Positions 1-5,274 of a DNA stretch of 8,529 bases are shown here, piece after piece; position 1 is the stretch's first letter; the number at the start of each line of letters is the position of its first letter. Source of the DNA: Sneathiella sp. (lineage in GTDB: Bacteria; Pseudomonadota; Alphaproteobacteria; Sneathiellales; Sneathiellaceae); contig NVRR01000009.1 in assembly GCA_002732675.1 (NCBI GenBank), forward strand, positions 3,690 to 12,218. Direction: 5' to 3'. Under the pieces are notes generated by a model, which searched no databases, was not told where the DNA came from, and worked only from the letters and a program-made list of their open reading frames with translations. The position numbers and the translations under genes are program-made.

Positions 1-15
1 CACGGATGAAATGGA

Positions 16-621
16 TTACCCCATGGTAATATCGGTCGGGGTGTTGGTCAGGATATAGAGGCCGACCCCGATTAATAGAAAGGGCAGTATTTTCGGGGCG
101 GCTTTGGCGAGGAACTGGCGTATTCTCGGATAGGATACCGACCATTGCGCGAGGCCGATCAGCAGGGCGGCGGCGATCATCACAGTGAACCCCATCCAGG
201 TCACAAGTCCGGTTTTGGTGTCGGCCAGCAGCGGCGCCAGGACACCGATTGAATCCCAGCTATGAACCAGCATGATCAGAGCGATTGCCCAGATCGATCC
301 ACTGCCCGCCGCGATATCGTCGGTGGGTCCTGCGCCGGAATTAGTCCCGCCGGTCACCAGCTGATAGAGTTCATAAAGGCCGATTCCGAGAGGGATGAGC
401 CCCATATAGGGGATATAGTCCGTCGGGATTAGCTGCGCGCTCTGGGCCAGCACTATCGAGATCGCCAGCATCACCACGACCGCCAGCAAATAACCTGCCC
501 GCACTCGCGCCGCGCCGTATTTCGGATGGAGCGACAGGGTAACCAACAAAAACAGATTGTCGATACTTGTCGAGACAAAGGCGACGAAGCTCACGGATAT
601 GGCGAGGAGGATATCTTCCAC
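16..621 (-). CDS. CadD-like cadmium resistance/LysE-superfamily membrane transporter
   Basis: A 201-residue, very hydrophobic protein with about six predicted membrane segments (roughly residues 4-28, 42-60, 68-88, 108-133, 139-160, 177-192), a length and layout that fit the CadD cadmium-resistance family. Two internally similar motifs support this: an S-I-D-N stretch around Asp21 in helix 1 and a W-D-S-I-G-V-x-A-P stretch around Asp123, which match the two acidic membrane motifs of CadD (family form of the second is close to G-D-N-I-G-x-Y-x-P). The second motif is diverged here (S-W-D-S for G-G-D-N), so cadmium as substrate is not assured; export of a divalent cation or a small solute is the reasonable range. 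The start is GTG at 619-621 with only a poor AAGG upstream. It lies 15 bp after the deacylase gene on the same strand, so the two are probably one transcript. Family is likely; substrate is unknown. Confidence 0.7.
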   Translation of the reverse strand: MEDILLAISVSFVAFVSTSIDNLFLLVTLSLHPKYGAARVRAGYLLAVVVMLAISIVLAQSAQLIPTDYIPYMGLIPLGIGLYELYQLVTGGTNSGAGPTDDIAAGSGSIWAIALIMLVHSWDSIGVLAPLLADTKTGLVTWMGFTVMIAAALLIGLAQWSVSYPRIRQFLAKAAPKILPFLLIGVGLYILTNTPTDITMG

Positions 622-636
622 GGTAATGGTATCGCC

Positions 637-1629
637 TTATGTCAGTTGTTCTTGATGACCAAGATGGAACAGGCAGTCGCCGCGACGAACCCGCGCCGGT
701 TGGCGCTTGGCGAGAACAACGCCGTCGGCCTCAAAAAACAGCTCTACCGGCGCGCGGCCAGGTGTTTCAATCTGATGGATTAACGCTGCAGGCTGACCAG
801 CTTTGATATCTTCGCCGGGATCGGCGAGAGGCTCATAAACGCCGGGCTCGCTGGCAAAGACGCTGCCTTCTTCGGCGAAGCTGCGCGAGACCCTGGTCGA
901 GGGTGGGGGTGCTGAGCGCAGCACGCCAATATGATGGAGGGAACGTTTGAGGCCGTCTCCTGCTAGGTCCGGCAATCCTTTTGAGACCGTGCCGCCGCCC
1001 GCCAGTTCCGTCAAGATACTGCAGACGCCTTTGCGAAAGGCCGCAGCAGAGGAAAAGCCGCCGATTTCATCGCGTTCGAAATAAAGGGTGAAAGGCAACC
1101 CGAACGCCTTCTGTATCTGCTGCTTGATGGCGAGATGCGGATCGTCCCCGTAGAGGGAAATCAGCAATGTCGGCGTATAGAAAAGCGAGCTGCCGCCCGA
1201 ATGCAGATCGAACATGTAGTCAGCACGGTCCAGCAGAGTGTTCTCAATATAGTGGGCGATCTGCTGCGTCGGCGTCCCGTTCTCAACTCCCGGAAACGAC
1301 CGGTTAAGATTACCCTGATCGAGCGGCGAGGTGCGTAGGCCCGCTTCGGCCGCCGGGAAATTCGCCATGGGCAGGAAAATCAGCTGCCCGCTCACGTCCT
1401 CCAGCGGTAGGGTGCGCATCATTTCGGACAGGATCACCTGGCCTTCATATTCATCCCCATGATTGCCTGACATCAACAGGACCGTCGGCCCCTCGCCATT
1501 TTTAATGCTGGCGATGGGGATCGGGATAAAGCCGTAAGCCGAGCGATGCACGGAATGCAGCAATTGCAGGTATCCGTGATGGATCCCGTCTTTATCCAAG
1601 TCGATGGTGCTGGTTATGAGGGAAGACAT
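637..1629 (-). CDS. AstE/AspA-family zinc deacylase, DoeB-like (N-acyl amino acid deacetylase)
   Basis: A 330-residue zinc-dependent deacylase of the succinylglutamate desuccinylase/aspartoacylase family (M14-like fold). Metal ligands are visible as G-N-H-G-D-E (His57, Glu60) and D-L-H-S-G-G (His143). The family hallmark N-L-N-R-S-F-P-G lies at 107-114 and the probable catalytic Glu is Glu208 in I-L-T-E-L. The N-terminus (I-D-L-D-K-D-G-x-x-H-G), the G-N-H-G-D-E-Y-E-G block and the T-S-P-L-D-x-G-N-L-N-R run resemble DoeB, the N-acetyl-diaminobutyrate deacetylase of ectoine breakdown, as I recall that family. No doeA, ectoine synthesis or transport gene is next to it, so the true substrate may be another N-acyl amino acid. 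The ATG at 1627-1629 has a weak AGGT upstream. A TATAGT box at 1682-1687 (minus) could be its own -10, although no good -35 accompanies it. The cytoplasm is the expected location since no signal peptide is seen. Confidence 0.82.
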   Translation of the reverse strand: MSSLITSTIDLDKDGIHHGYLQLLHSVHRSAYGFIPIPIASIKNGEGPTVLLMSGNHGDEYEGQVILSEMMRTLPLEDVSGQLIFLPMANFPAAEAGLRTSPLDQGNLNRSFPGVENGTPTQQIAHYIENTLLDRADYMFDLHSGGSSLFYTPTLLISLYGDDPHLAIKQQIQKAFGLPFTLYFERDEIGGFSSAAAFRKGVCSILTELAGGGTVSKGLPDLAGDGLKRSLHHIGVLRSAPPPSTRVSRSFAEEGSVFASEPGVYEPLADPGEDIKAGQPAALIHQIETPGRAPVELFFEADGVVLAKRQPARVRRGDCLFHLGHQEQLT

Positions 1630-1693
1630 GGACGGGATACCTGTTTATTTAGTCGAGGCTTGTTTCGCAGGGATTGCGGACACTATATCTGCC

Positions 1694-1715
1694 TTCCATC
1701 GCCAGTGCCATGGAA
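1694..1715. repeat. Operator-like inverted repeat upstream of the deacylase gene
   Basis: TTCCAT at 1694-1699 is repeated in inverse as ATGGAA at 1710-1715, separated by 10 bases in which two further pairs can form. No T-run follows on either strand, so a terminator is unlikely. It lies between the DUF333 stop and the deacylase start, just upstream of a possible -10 box (TATAGT, 1682-1687, minus strand). A protein-binding site is possible; chance is also possible. Confidence 0.3.
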
Positions 1716-1732
1716 TAGCGGAAAATATCGTT

Positions 1733-1966
1733 CTATTCCTTGGGTTTTTTTGAATCGCGCTTGAAAAGAGCCCATTCATCGATGATTTCACCCGACGGCA
1801 GATGACAATATCCGACTTGGCCATCCGCTTCATTCACGATCTTCAGCGTTCCGCCAACCTCAATACAGTGGGTAGAGGCGGGGTTAGCAAGCGCCGGTTT
1901 CGGTTTTTCACTGGCGGGGGTGCAGGCCATTGCCAGCAGGGCAACGAAGGGAATGAAGAACTTCAT
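1733..1966 (-). CDS. Small DUF333 lipoprotein
   Basis: A predicted 77-residue exported lipoprotein. The N-terminus has a short hydrophobic stretch, residues 2-14, ending in L-A-M-A-C, with Cys15 as the likely lipidated residue; the box is slightly off consensus at -3 and -2. After a Pro/Lys-rich linker, residues 27-70 match the DUF333 domain (N-P-A-S-x-x-C, then E-x-G-G, then Y-C-x-L-P-S-G-E-x-x-x-E-W-x-L-F), with Cys34 and Cys54 possibly forming a disulfide. DUF333 proteins are often annotated as putative hemolysins without experimental support; the function is unknown. The start at 1964-1966 is preferred to in-frame ATGs further upstream (2029, 1978), because it alone has a GAGG ribosome binding site about 7 bases before it and gives a proper signal peptide. 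It diverges from the acyl-CoA synthetase gene and may share its intergenic control region. The tail is charged (K-K-P-K-E). Confidence 0.8.
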   Translation of the reverse strand: MKFFIPFVALLAMACTPASEKPKPALANPASTHCIEVGGTLKIVNEADGQVGYCHLPSGEIIDEWALFKRDSKKPKE

Positions 1967-2032
1967 GATCGACCTCATATCAAGATGACGGATATCAAAA
2001 GCGCCTATGATAGAAATTGTAAAAATCACAGG

Positions 2033-2052
2033 CTATGTTTACGCTACGTTTA
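2033..2052. repeat. Tandem 9-bp direct repeat with 11-bp period in the divergent promoter region
   Basis: CTATGTTTA (2033-2041) and CTACGTTTA (2044-2052) differ at one base and are spaced 11 bp centre to centre, one helical turn. They lie 34-54 bp ahead of the acyl-CoA synthetase start and about 70-85 bp ahead of the DUF333 gene. This is where a regulator of either gene would bind, but no family consensus is recognised. Confidence 0.3.
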
Positions 2053-2086
2053 ACACAGCTTTTGAAAATAACGGGGAATTTATGCA

Positions 2087-3658
2087 ATGACCGCTGCGGC
2101 AAACCAACTCGATACGCCTGCCGATCTTGTCAATATACTGGCCGTTGGACTGGCGAAGCGACCGGACGAAATCGCCATGATTTCCCGCCGGGCTAAATGG
2201 ACCTGGCGCGAGCTGGAGGAAATGAGTATTCGTCTTGCCAAAAGCTATCTTGCCCATGGTATGAAACCGGGAGATCGGGTGGCGTCGTTGATGCCGAACC
2301 GCTGGGAGTTGCTGGTGCATTACCTTGCCTGCCTGAAGGCGGGCCTGGTGGCGACGCCGCTTAATTATCGCTATATGGCGCCGGAAATTGATCATGCTCT
2401 GGGTCTGAGCGGGTCTGTCGTACTCGTGGCGCATGCCGAGCGGGTGGCGGATTTGGCAGCGACTGAGCTGACGGAGAAACTGCCGCTTGGGGTCGTTACC
2501 TATAGTGCCGAGGAGGGGACCGGTCCGCGTTTTGAAGATATGCTGAAAGCGGAGCATCCGGAAATCAGCTTACCCGTTCTTGATCCTGACGCGCCCTATG
2601 TGATCTTTTTCACCTCCGGCAGCACCGGCAAACCCAAGGGGGTCACCCATTCCCTTCACACCTTGGGCTGGATGTGCAGGTATATCTCCCACTCCATGGG
2701 AATTGTTGAAGATGACGTCATGCTTCCTGGCTCTTCCATGTCCCATATGGGGGGCTTTCTCTGGTCTTTCTCGTGCATAGTGGAAGGTGTGAAGCTGATC
2801 GTGGCACGGTCCTTTGATGGCGATGAAATGTTGCCGATCTTCCGTGAGTTTAAGCCGACTGTACTTTTCATGATCCCCGCCGCCTTGTTCGAACTGGTGC
2901 GGGATCACCATGGGAGCCATGATGACTTCGCGTCAATCCGGCTTTGTATTTCGGGCGGAGATAAAATTTCCAGCGTCCTTGAGCATGAATTTATGGAAAA
3001 GGCGGGTATTATTGTCTCTGAAATTTATGGCATGACGGAAATTGGTGTTTCTCATTACAATCAGGATAAATCTCTCGATCATCTGGGATCGGTGGGATCC
3101 GTCGCACCCGGATTTGAAGCCATCATCCGCGATGATGACCGCAATGAAGTACCGTTTGATACGCCAGGCCGGGTCTGGGTACGGTCGAATTGCACGACCC
3201 TTGGTTATTGGGGCAATAAAGAGGCGACCGAGGAAGCCCGTGATGCCGATGGGTGGTTCGACACCGGTGATATATTGAAGAAAGACGCGGCGGGCTTCTA
3301 TTGGTTCTGCGGTCGCAAGAAACAGATCATCGTCCATGATGGTTCCAATATCTGTCCGCAGGAAGTGGAGGAAGCACTACAGGGGCATAGTTCTGTCGAG
3401 CATGCTGGCGTGGTTGGCGTCCATGATCTGGTGCATGGGGAAAATGTGATCGCCTATATTACCTGGCAGGCAGGGACAGCGGCGGCGACCGCGCCCGAAC
3501 TCATCGCCCATGCCAAGGCTTTGGTCGGCTATAAAGCGCCTGAGGAAATCGTTGTTCTGGAGGAGATGCCGTTTAATGCGACGGGCAAGGTCGACCGGGT
3601 TACCCTCAAACGATATGCCGAGGAGGCACACCGAGTGGATGCCGAGCTGGCCGTTTGA
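2087..3658 (+). CDS. Acyl-CoA synthetase (class I adenylate-forming, AMP-binding)
   Basis: A 523-residue ligase that should activate a carboxylic acid with ATP to an acyl-adenylate and pass it to coenzyme A. The core motifs are present in order: phosphate-binding loop T-S-G-S-T-G-K-P-K-G at 176-185, Y-G-M-T-E at 314-318, G-W-F-D-T-G-D at 389-395 (Asp392 and Asp395), hinge motif G-R-K-K-Q at 409-413, N-I-C-P-Q-E-V-E at 421-428, and C-terminal N-A-T-G-K with catalytic Lys501. The hinge motif has Gln413 where Asp or Glu is common. Length is typical for medium- or long-chain fatty acid or aryl/bile-acid CoA ligases; the sequence alone does not set the chain length. It is a single-gene unit, divergent from the DUF333 lipoprotein and closed by a strong terminator. 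ATG at 2087 is preceded by a GGGGA about 10 bases upstream; an overlapping ATG at 2082 is out of frame. The protein is expected to be cytoplasmic. The family is certain, the substrate not. Confidence 0.93.
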   Translation: MTAAANQLDTPADLVNILAVGLAKRPDEIAMISRRAKWTWRELEEMSIRLAKSYLAHGMKPGDRVASLMPNRWELLVHYLACLKAGLVATPLNYRYMAPEIDHALGLSGSVVLVAHAERVADLAATELTEKLPLGVVTYSAEEGTGPRFEDMLKAEHPEISLPVLDPDAPYVIFFTSGSTGKPKGVTHSLHTLGWMCRYISHSMGIVEDDVMLPGSSMSHMGGFLWSFSCIVEGVKLIVARSFDGDEMLPIFREFKPTVLFMIPAALFELVRDHHGSHDDFASIRLCISGGDKISSVLEHEFMEKAGIIVSEIYGMTEIGVSHYNQDKSLDHLGSVGSVAPGFEAIIRDDDRNEVPFDTPGRVWVRSNCTTLGYWGNKEATEEARDADGWFDTGDILKKDAAGFYWFCGRKKQIIVHDGSNICPQEVEEALQGHSSVEHAGVVGVHDLVHGENVIAYITWQAGTAAATAPELIAHAKALVGYKAPEEIVVLEEMPFNATGKVDRVTLKRYAEEAHRVDAELAV

Positions 3659-3666
3659 CACCATCA

Positions 3667-3697
3667 AAAATAGCCCGCCGCTATGGCGGGCTATTTT
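3667..3697. terminator. Bidirectional rho-independent terminator
   Basis: A perfect 13-bp stem, AAAATAGCCCGCC at 3667-3679 with its complement at 3685-3697, closes a 5-base loop. The GC-rich inner stem is flanked by A-rich and T-rich arms, so in either direction the hairpin ends in a short U stretch. It begins 9 bp after the acyl-CoA synthetase stop and lies 20 bp before the convergent hsp20 stop, and so can serve both. Confidence 0.9.
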
Positions 3698-3716
3698 CAA
3701 TCTTTGAAACGAGGGC

Positions 3717-4163
3717 TTAAGCCGCGATATTTTCAATAAGCTTGCCTTTGCCGATCTCAATAGTGCGCGGTTTTAGCGCTTCGGGGATTTCCCGGACAAG
3801 ATCGATATGCAAGAGACCATTTTCCATTTCAGCGCCAACCACCTTAATGGTTTCCGCCAATTCGAAGGTCTGATTGAAAGACCGGCCAGCGATACCGCGA
3901 TGCAGATATTCCGCATCTTCCTTTTCACTGGCGGATTTACCGGCAATTTTTAAGGAATTCTGGTTGGCCGTGATGTCGATTTCCTCTTCGCTGAACCCGG
4001 CAACCGCCATGGTGATCCGGTAATTATCCGTATCTTTCCTGACAATGTTGTAAGGCGGGAAGCCGTTTTCCGTCGATGCCCTTTCAAGGCCGCGGAAAAG
4101 CTGTTCAATGCGGTCAAAGCCAACGGTTGAGCGTAAAAGGGGTGAAAAATCATAAGTACGCAT
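3717..4163 (-). CDS. Hsp20 small heat shock protein (class A, IbpA-like)
   Basis: A 148-residue ATP-independent holdase chaperone that binds unfolding proteins in the cytoplasm and hands them to DnaK/ClpB. The start M-R-T-Y-D-F-S-P-L-L-R-S is typical of the IbpA/class A proteins of proteobacteria. The alpha-crystallin domain spans about residues 36-130, beginning P-P-Y-N-I and containing A-V-A-G-F and the A-x-M-x-N-G-L-L signature at 111-118. The C-terminal I-x-I anchor is I135-E-I137 followed by a short basic tail, and the total length is normal. An AAGGA ribosome binding site ends 7 bases before the ATG and is buried in a thermosensor-like hairpin. A near-consensus sigma-32 promoter lies about 100 bases upstream. 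The gene is monocistronic, ending at a shared terminator and divergent from rcdA. Heat induction at both transcription and translation is a strong inference from these sites. Confidence 0.95.
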   Translation of the reverse strand: MRTYDFSPLLRSTVGFDRIEQLFRGLERASTENGFPPYNIVRKDTDNYRITMAVAGFSEEEIDITANQNSLKIAGKSASEKEDAEYLHRGIAGRSFNQTFELAETIKVVGAEMENGLLHIDLVREIPEALKPRTIEIGKGKLIENIAA

Positions 4164-4253
4164 TTATATATCCTTCTCAAAGAAGCAATATGGATCTGGT
4201 TCGCCAAACTGGCCGAACCTGTTGATATCAGGCCCACTATCGGCGCCTAATAA
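4164..4253 (-). promoter_or_regulatory. ROSE-like RNA thermometer in the hsp20 5' leader
   Basis: The start-proximal hairpin spans 4166-4191 (minus strand). T-T-G-C-T on its left arm faces the AAGGA ribosome binding site (4171-4175) on its right arm across a 3-base loop. Pairing from the loop gives five pairs, then a G-G mismatch (bases 4186 and 4172), then an A-U pair. That UUGCU/AGGA pairing with a central G-G is the hallmark of ROSE elements in rhizobial and other proteobacterial small heat shock genes. A second hairpin lies at 4198-4219 (GGTTCG/CGAACC with an inner CCA/TGG). The upstream limit is set by the expected transcription start from the sigma-32 promoter and is approximate. ROSE leaders are usually about 60-100 nt, which fits. 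Confidence 0.75.
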
Positions 4254-4260
4254 TTAAAAT

Positions 4261-4286
4261 ATGGGGTCGAAATCTTCCCGTTCAAG
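4261..4286 (-). promoter_or_regulatory. Sigma-32 (RpoH) heat-shock promoter of hsp20
   Basis: On the minus strand the -35 is CTTGAA (4281-4286) and the -10 is CCCCAT (4261-4266), separated by 14 bases. This closely matches the RpoH consensus (CTTGAA and CCCCAT-x-T). Transcription should begin near 4254, giving a leader of about 90 bases. Confidence 0.85.
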
Positions 4287-4297
4287 ACCTGTGGAGA

Positions 4298-4325
4298 TGG
4301 ATTATTAACTTTTTCCCGCTATAAT
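4298..4325 (+). promoter_or_regulatory. Probable sigma-70 promoter of rcdA
   Basis: A perfect TATAAT lies at 4320-4325, with a weak -35 (TGGATT, 4298-4303) 16 bases upstream. Transcription would start near 4332, about 30 bases before the ATG. A second -10-like box, TACAAT at 4338-4343, has no -35. No CtrA box (TTAA-N7-TTAA) was found here by eye. Confidence 0.45.
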
Positions 4326-4362
4326 CCAGCCTTTATGTACAATACTAGGATAAGGGCGATTT

Positions 4363-4809
4363 ATGGGGACGGATGGGCAGGAAAACACGGGCACGCCGCC
4401 AGCAACCATTTTTTTCTCACGCACCTATGATGAGGCGCTGGCGCTGGTCCATGAAGCCCGCTCGTATCTTGCCGGACCGGGGCAGGAGAAGGTGAAAGAC
4501 CTTTCAACGGGCAGCAGCTTCGAATATGCCACGCAGTCGCTCAGGCTGACCACACGGCTCACCGAAACCATGTCCTGGCTGATGTTTCAGCGCGCCTTGC
4601 AAGCCGGAGAAATAACCGCAGAGGAAGCGCAAGCAGAGGATTGTCATATCCAGTATTTTGATGTCTGCCTGCCCGACGAAGGCGACGCAGCGGCGGTGGA
4701 CCTGCCGGAGGGGCTCATCTCCCTGCTGGAGCGCAGTGAGAGCCTCTATAGGCGCATCGCCCGCCTTGACCAGCGCGGCATTGACGCCTGGCAGAAATAT
4801 CACTCTTAG
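4363..4809 (+). CDS. rcdA: RcdA/DUF1465 family protein (ClpXP adaptor, regulator of CtrA degradation)
   Basis: A 148-residue, mostly helical cytoplasmic protein of the DUF1465 family, to which Caulobacter RcdA belongs. In Caulobacter it works with CpdR and PopA as a ClpXP adaptor that delivers the cell-cycle regulator CtrA and other substrates for degradation. Family features visible are F-S-R-T-Y-D-E-A-L-x-L-V at 18-29, Y-L-x-G-P-G at 35-40, R-L-T-T-R-L then S-W-L-x-x-Q-R-A at 61-78, and a last helix S-x-x-L-Y-x-R-I-A-R-L-D at 125-136. ATG at 4363 has AAGGG with a 6-base spacer. The protein stops a dozen residues after the last conserved helix, so the flexible C-terminal tail described for the Caulobacter protein appears short or absent. 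It diverges from hsp20 and converges on rpmE. Family membership is clear to me; the adaptor role is by homology only. Confidence 0.78.
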   Translation: MGTDGQENTGTPPATIFFSRTYDEALALVHEARSYLAGPGQEKVKDLSTGSSFEYATQSLRLTTRLTETMSWLMFQRALQAGEITAEEAQAEDCHIQYFDVCLPDEGDAAAVDLPEGLISLLERSESLYRRIARLDQRGIDAWQKYHS

Positions 4810-4827
4810 GGGCGTGATTTTGCCATG

Positions 4828-4852
4828 AAAAAAGGCGCTTGAACACGCGCCT
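4828..4852 (-). terminator. Rho-independent terminator of rpmE
   Basis: Read on the minus strand, AGGCGC (4847-4852) and GCGCCT (4833-4838) form a stem over an 8-base loop and run into six T residues (4828-4833). It lies 36 bases after the rpmE stop. On the plus strand the hairpin, flanked by A's and GTTT, may also end rcdA transcription. Confidence 0.82.
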
Positions 4853-4859
4853 GTTTCCG

Positions 4860-4874
4860 GAGCTTTAAAAGCTC
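4860..4874. repeat. Second small hairpin between rcdA and rpmE
   Basis: GAGCTT (4860-4865) and AAGCTC (4869-4874) form a 6-bp stem with a 3-base loop, next to the terminator hairpin. It may protect 3' ends or add to termination; nothing more can be said. Confidence 0.5.
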
Positions 4875-4888
4875 GACTTGTCTTGGGC

Positions 4889-5110
4889 TTACTTGATGCC
4901 GAAGTTTGCGAAACGTTTATTGAATTTCGCCACCTGTCCGTCATCCCGGATATGCGCAGTGCCACCGGTCCAGGCAGGATGCGTTTTCACGTCGATATCG
5001 AGTTTCAATCTGTCGCCTTCCGCGCCGTAAGTGGAGCGTGTTTCGAAGGTCGTACCATCAGTCATTTCGACCGTGATCATGTGGTAATCTGGATGTATAT
5101 CTTTTTTCAT
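4889..5110 (-). CDS. rpmE: 50S ribosomal protein L31 (bL31, cysteine-free form)
   Basis: A 73-residue protein of the large ribosomal subunit, where L31 bridges the central protuberance to the small subunit. It starts M-K-K-D-I-H-P-D-Y, carries the long alphaproteobacterial insert with [13 protein letters not shown], and ends in H-P-A-W-T-G-G and F-N-K-R-F-A-N-F-G. It contains no cysteine, so it lacks the zinc-binding CxxC pair and is the zinc-independent form; this is common in Alphaproteobacteria. A GGGTGA lies about 7 bases before the ATG. It has its own promoter and terminator, so it is a single-gene unit between rcdA (convergent) and the ABC exporter gene (divergent). Confidence 0.96.
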   Translation of the reverse strand: MKKDIHPDYHMITVEMTDGTTFETRSTYGAEGDRLKLDIDVKTHPAWTGGTAHIRDDGQVAKFNKRFANFGIK

Positions 5111-5153
5111 GTCGGCTCACCCTTTGGGGGACGCTAAAATCTGCTCAGCGCGC

Positions 5154-5182
5154 CTTATATTAAAGCTTGGGGCTTAAGGCAA
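5154..5182 (-). promoter_or_regulatory. Sigma-70 promoter of rpmE
   Basis: On the minus strand the -35 is TTGCCT (5177-5182) and the -10 is TATAAG (5154-5159), with an ideal 17-base spacer. Transcription would start near 5147, leaving a leader of about 37 bases. Confidence 0.7.
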
Positions 5183-5274
5183 GTAAAGAAGTGCATTTTC
5201 GCATTTTTTCTTGCATTCTTGCCGCGGGTCTTTACACCCATGTTCAATAATTTACAGCAAACTGGACGGCGCGC

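Noticed and set aside
1704..1709. TGGCAC resembling a sigma-54 -24 element upstream of the deacylase
   Set aside because: No TTGC-type -12 element follows at the required distance.
1967..2029. Longer N-terminus for the DUF333 lipoprotein, starting at 2029
   Set aside because: It would put 21 residues before the signal peptide and has no ribosome binding site, whereas the ATG at 1964-1966 has GAGG at good spacing.
2017..2045. Possible promoter TTGTAA-N17-TACGCT for the acyl-CoA synthetase
   Set aside because: The -10 matches the consensus at only three positions, too weak to list without mapping data.
2039..2557. 172-codon open frame antisense to the acyl-CoA synthetase
   Set aside because: It is rich in His, Arg and Gln with no recognisable domain, and lies opposite a certain gene whose codon pattern explains it.
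3377..3760. 127-codon minus-strand open frame across the acyl-CoA synthetase end and terminator
   Set aside because: It crosses the perfect bidirectional terminator and overlaps the end of hsp20; no family features.
4504..4965. 153-codon minus-strand open frame over rcdA and rpmE
   Set aside because: It runs through the rpmE terminator and overlaps two certain genes on either strand; low-complexity, no domain.
5211..5248. Candidate promoters for the ABC exporter (TTGCAT with TACACC; TTGCCG with TTCAAT)
   Set aside because: Both have poor -10 boxes; neither stands out from background.
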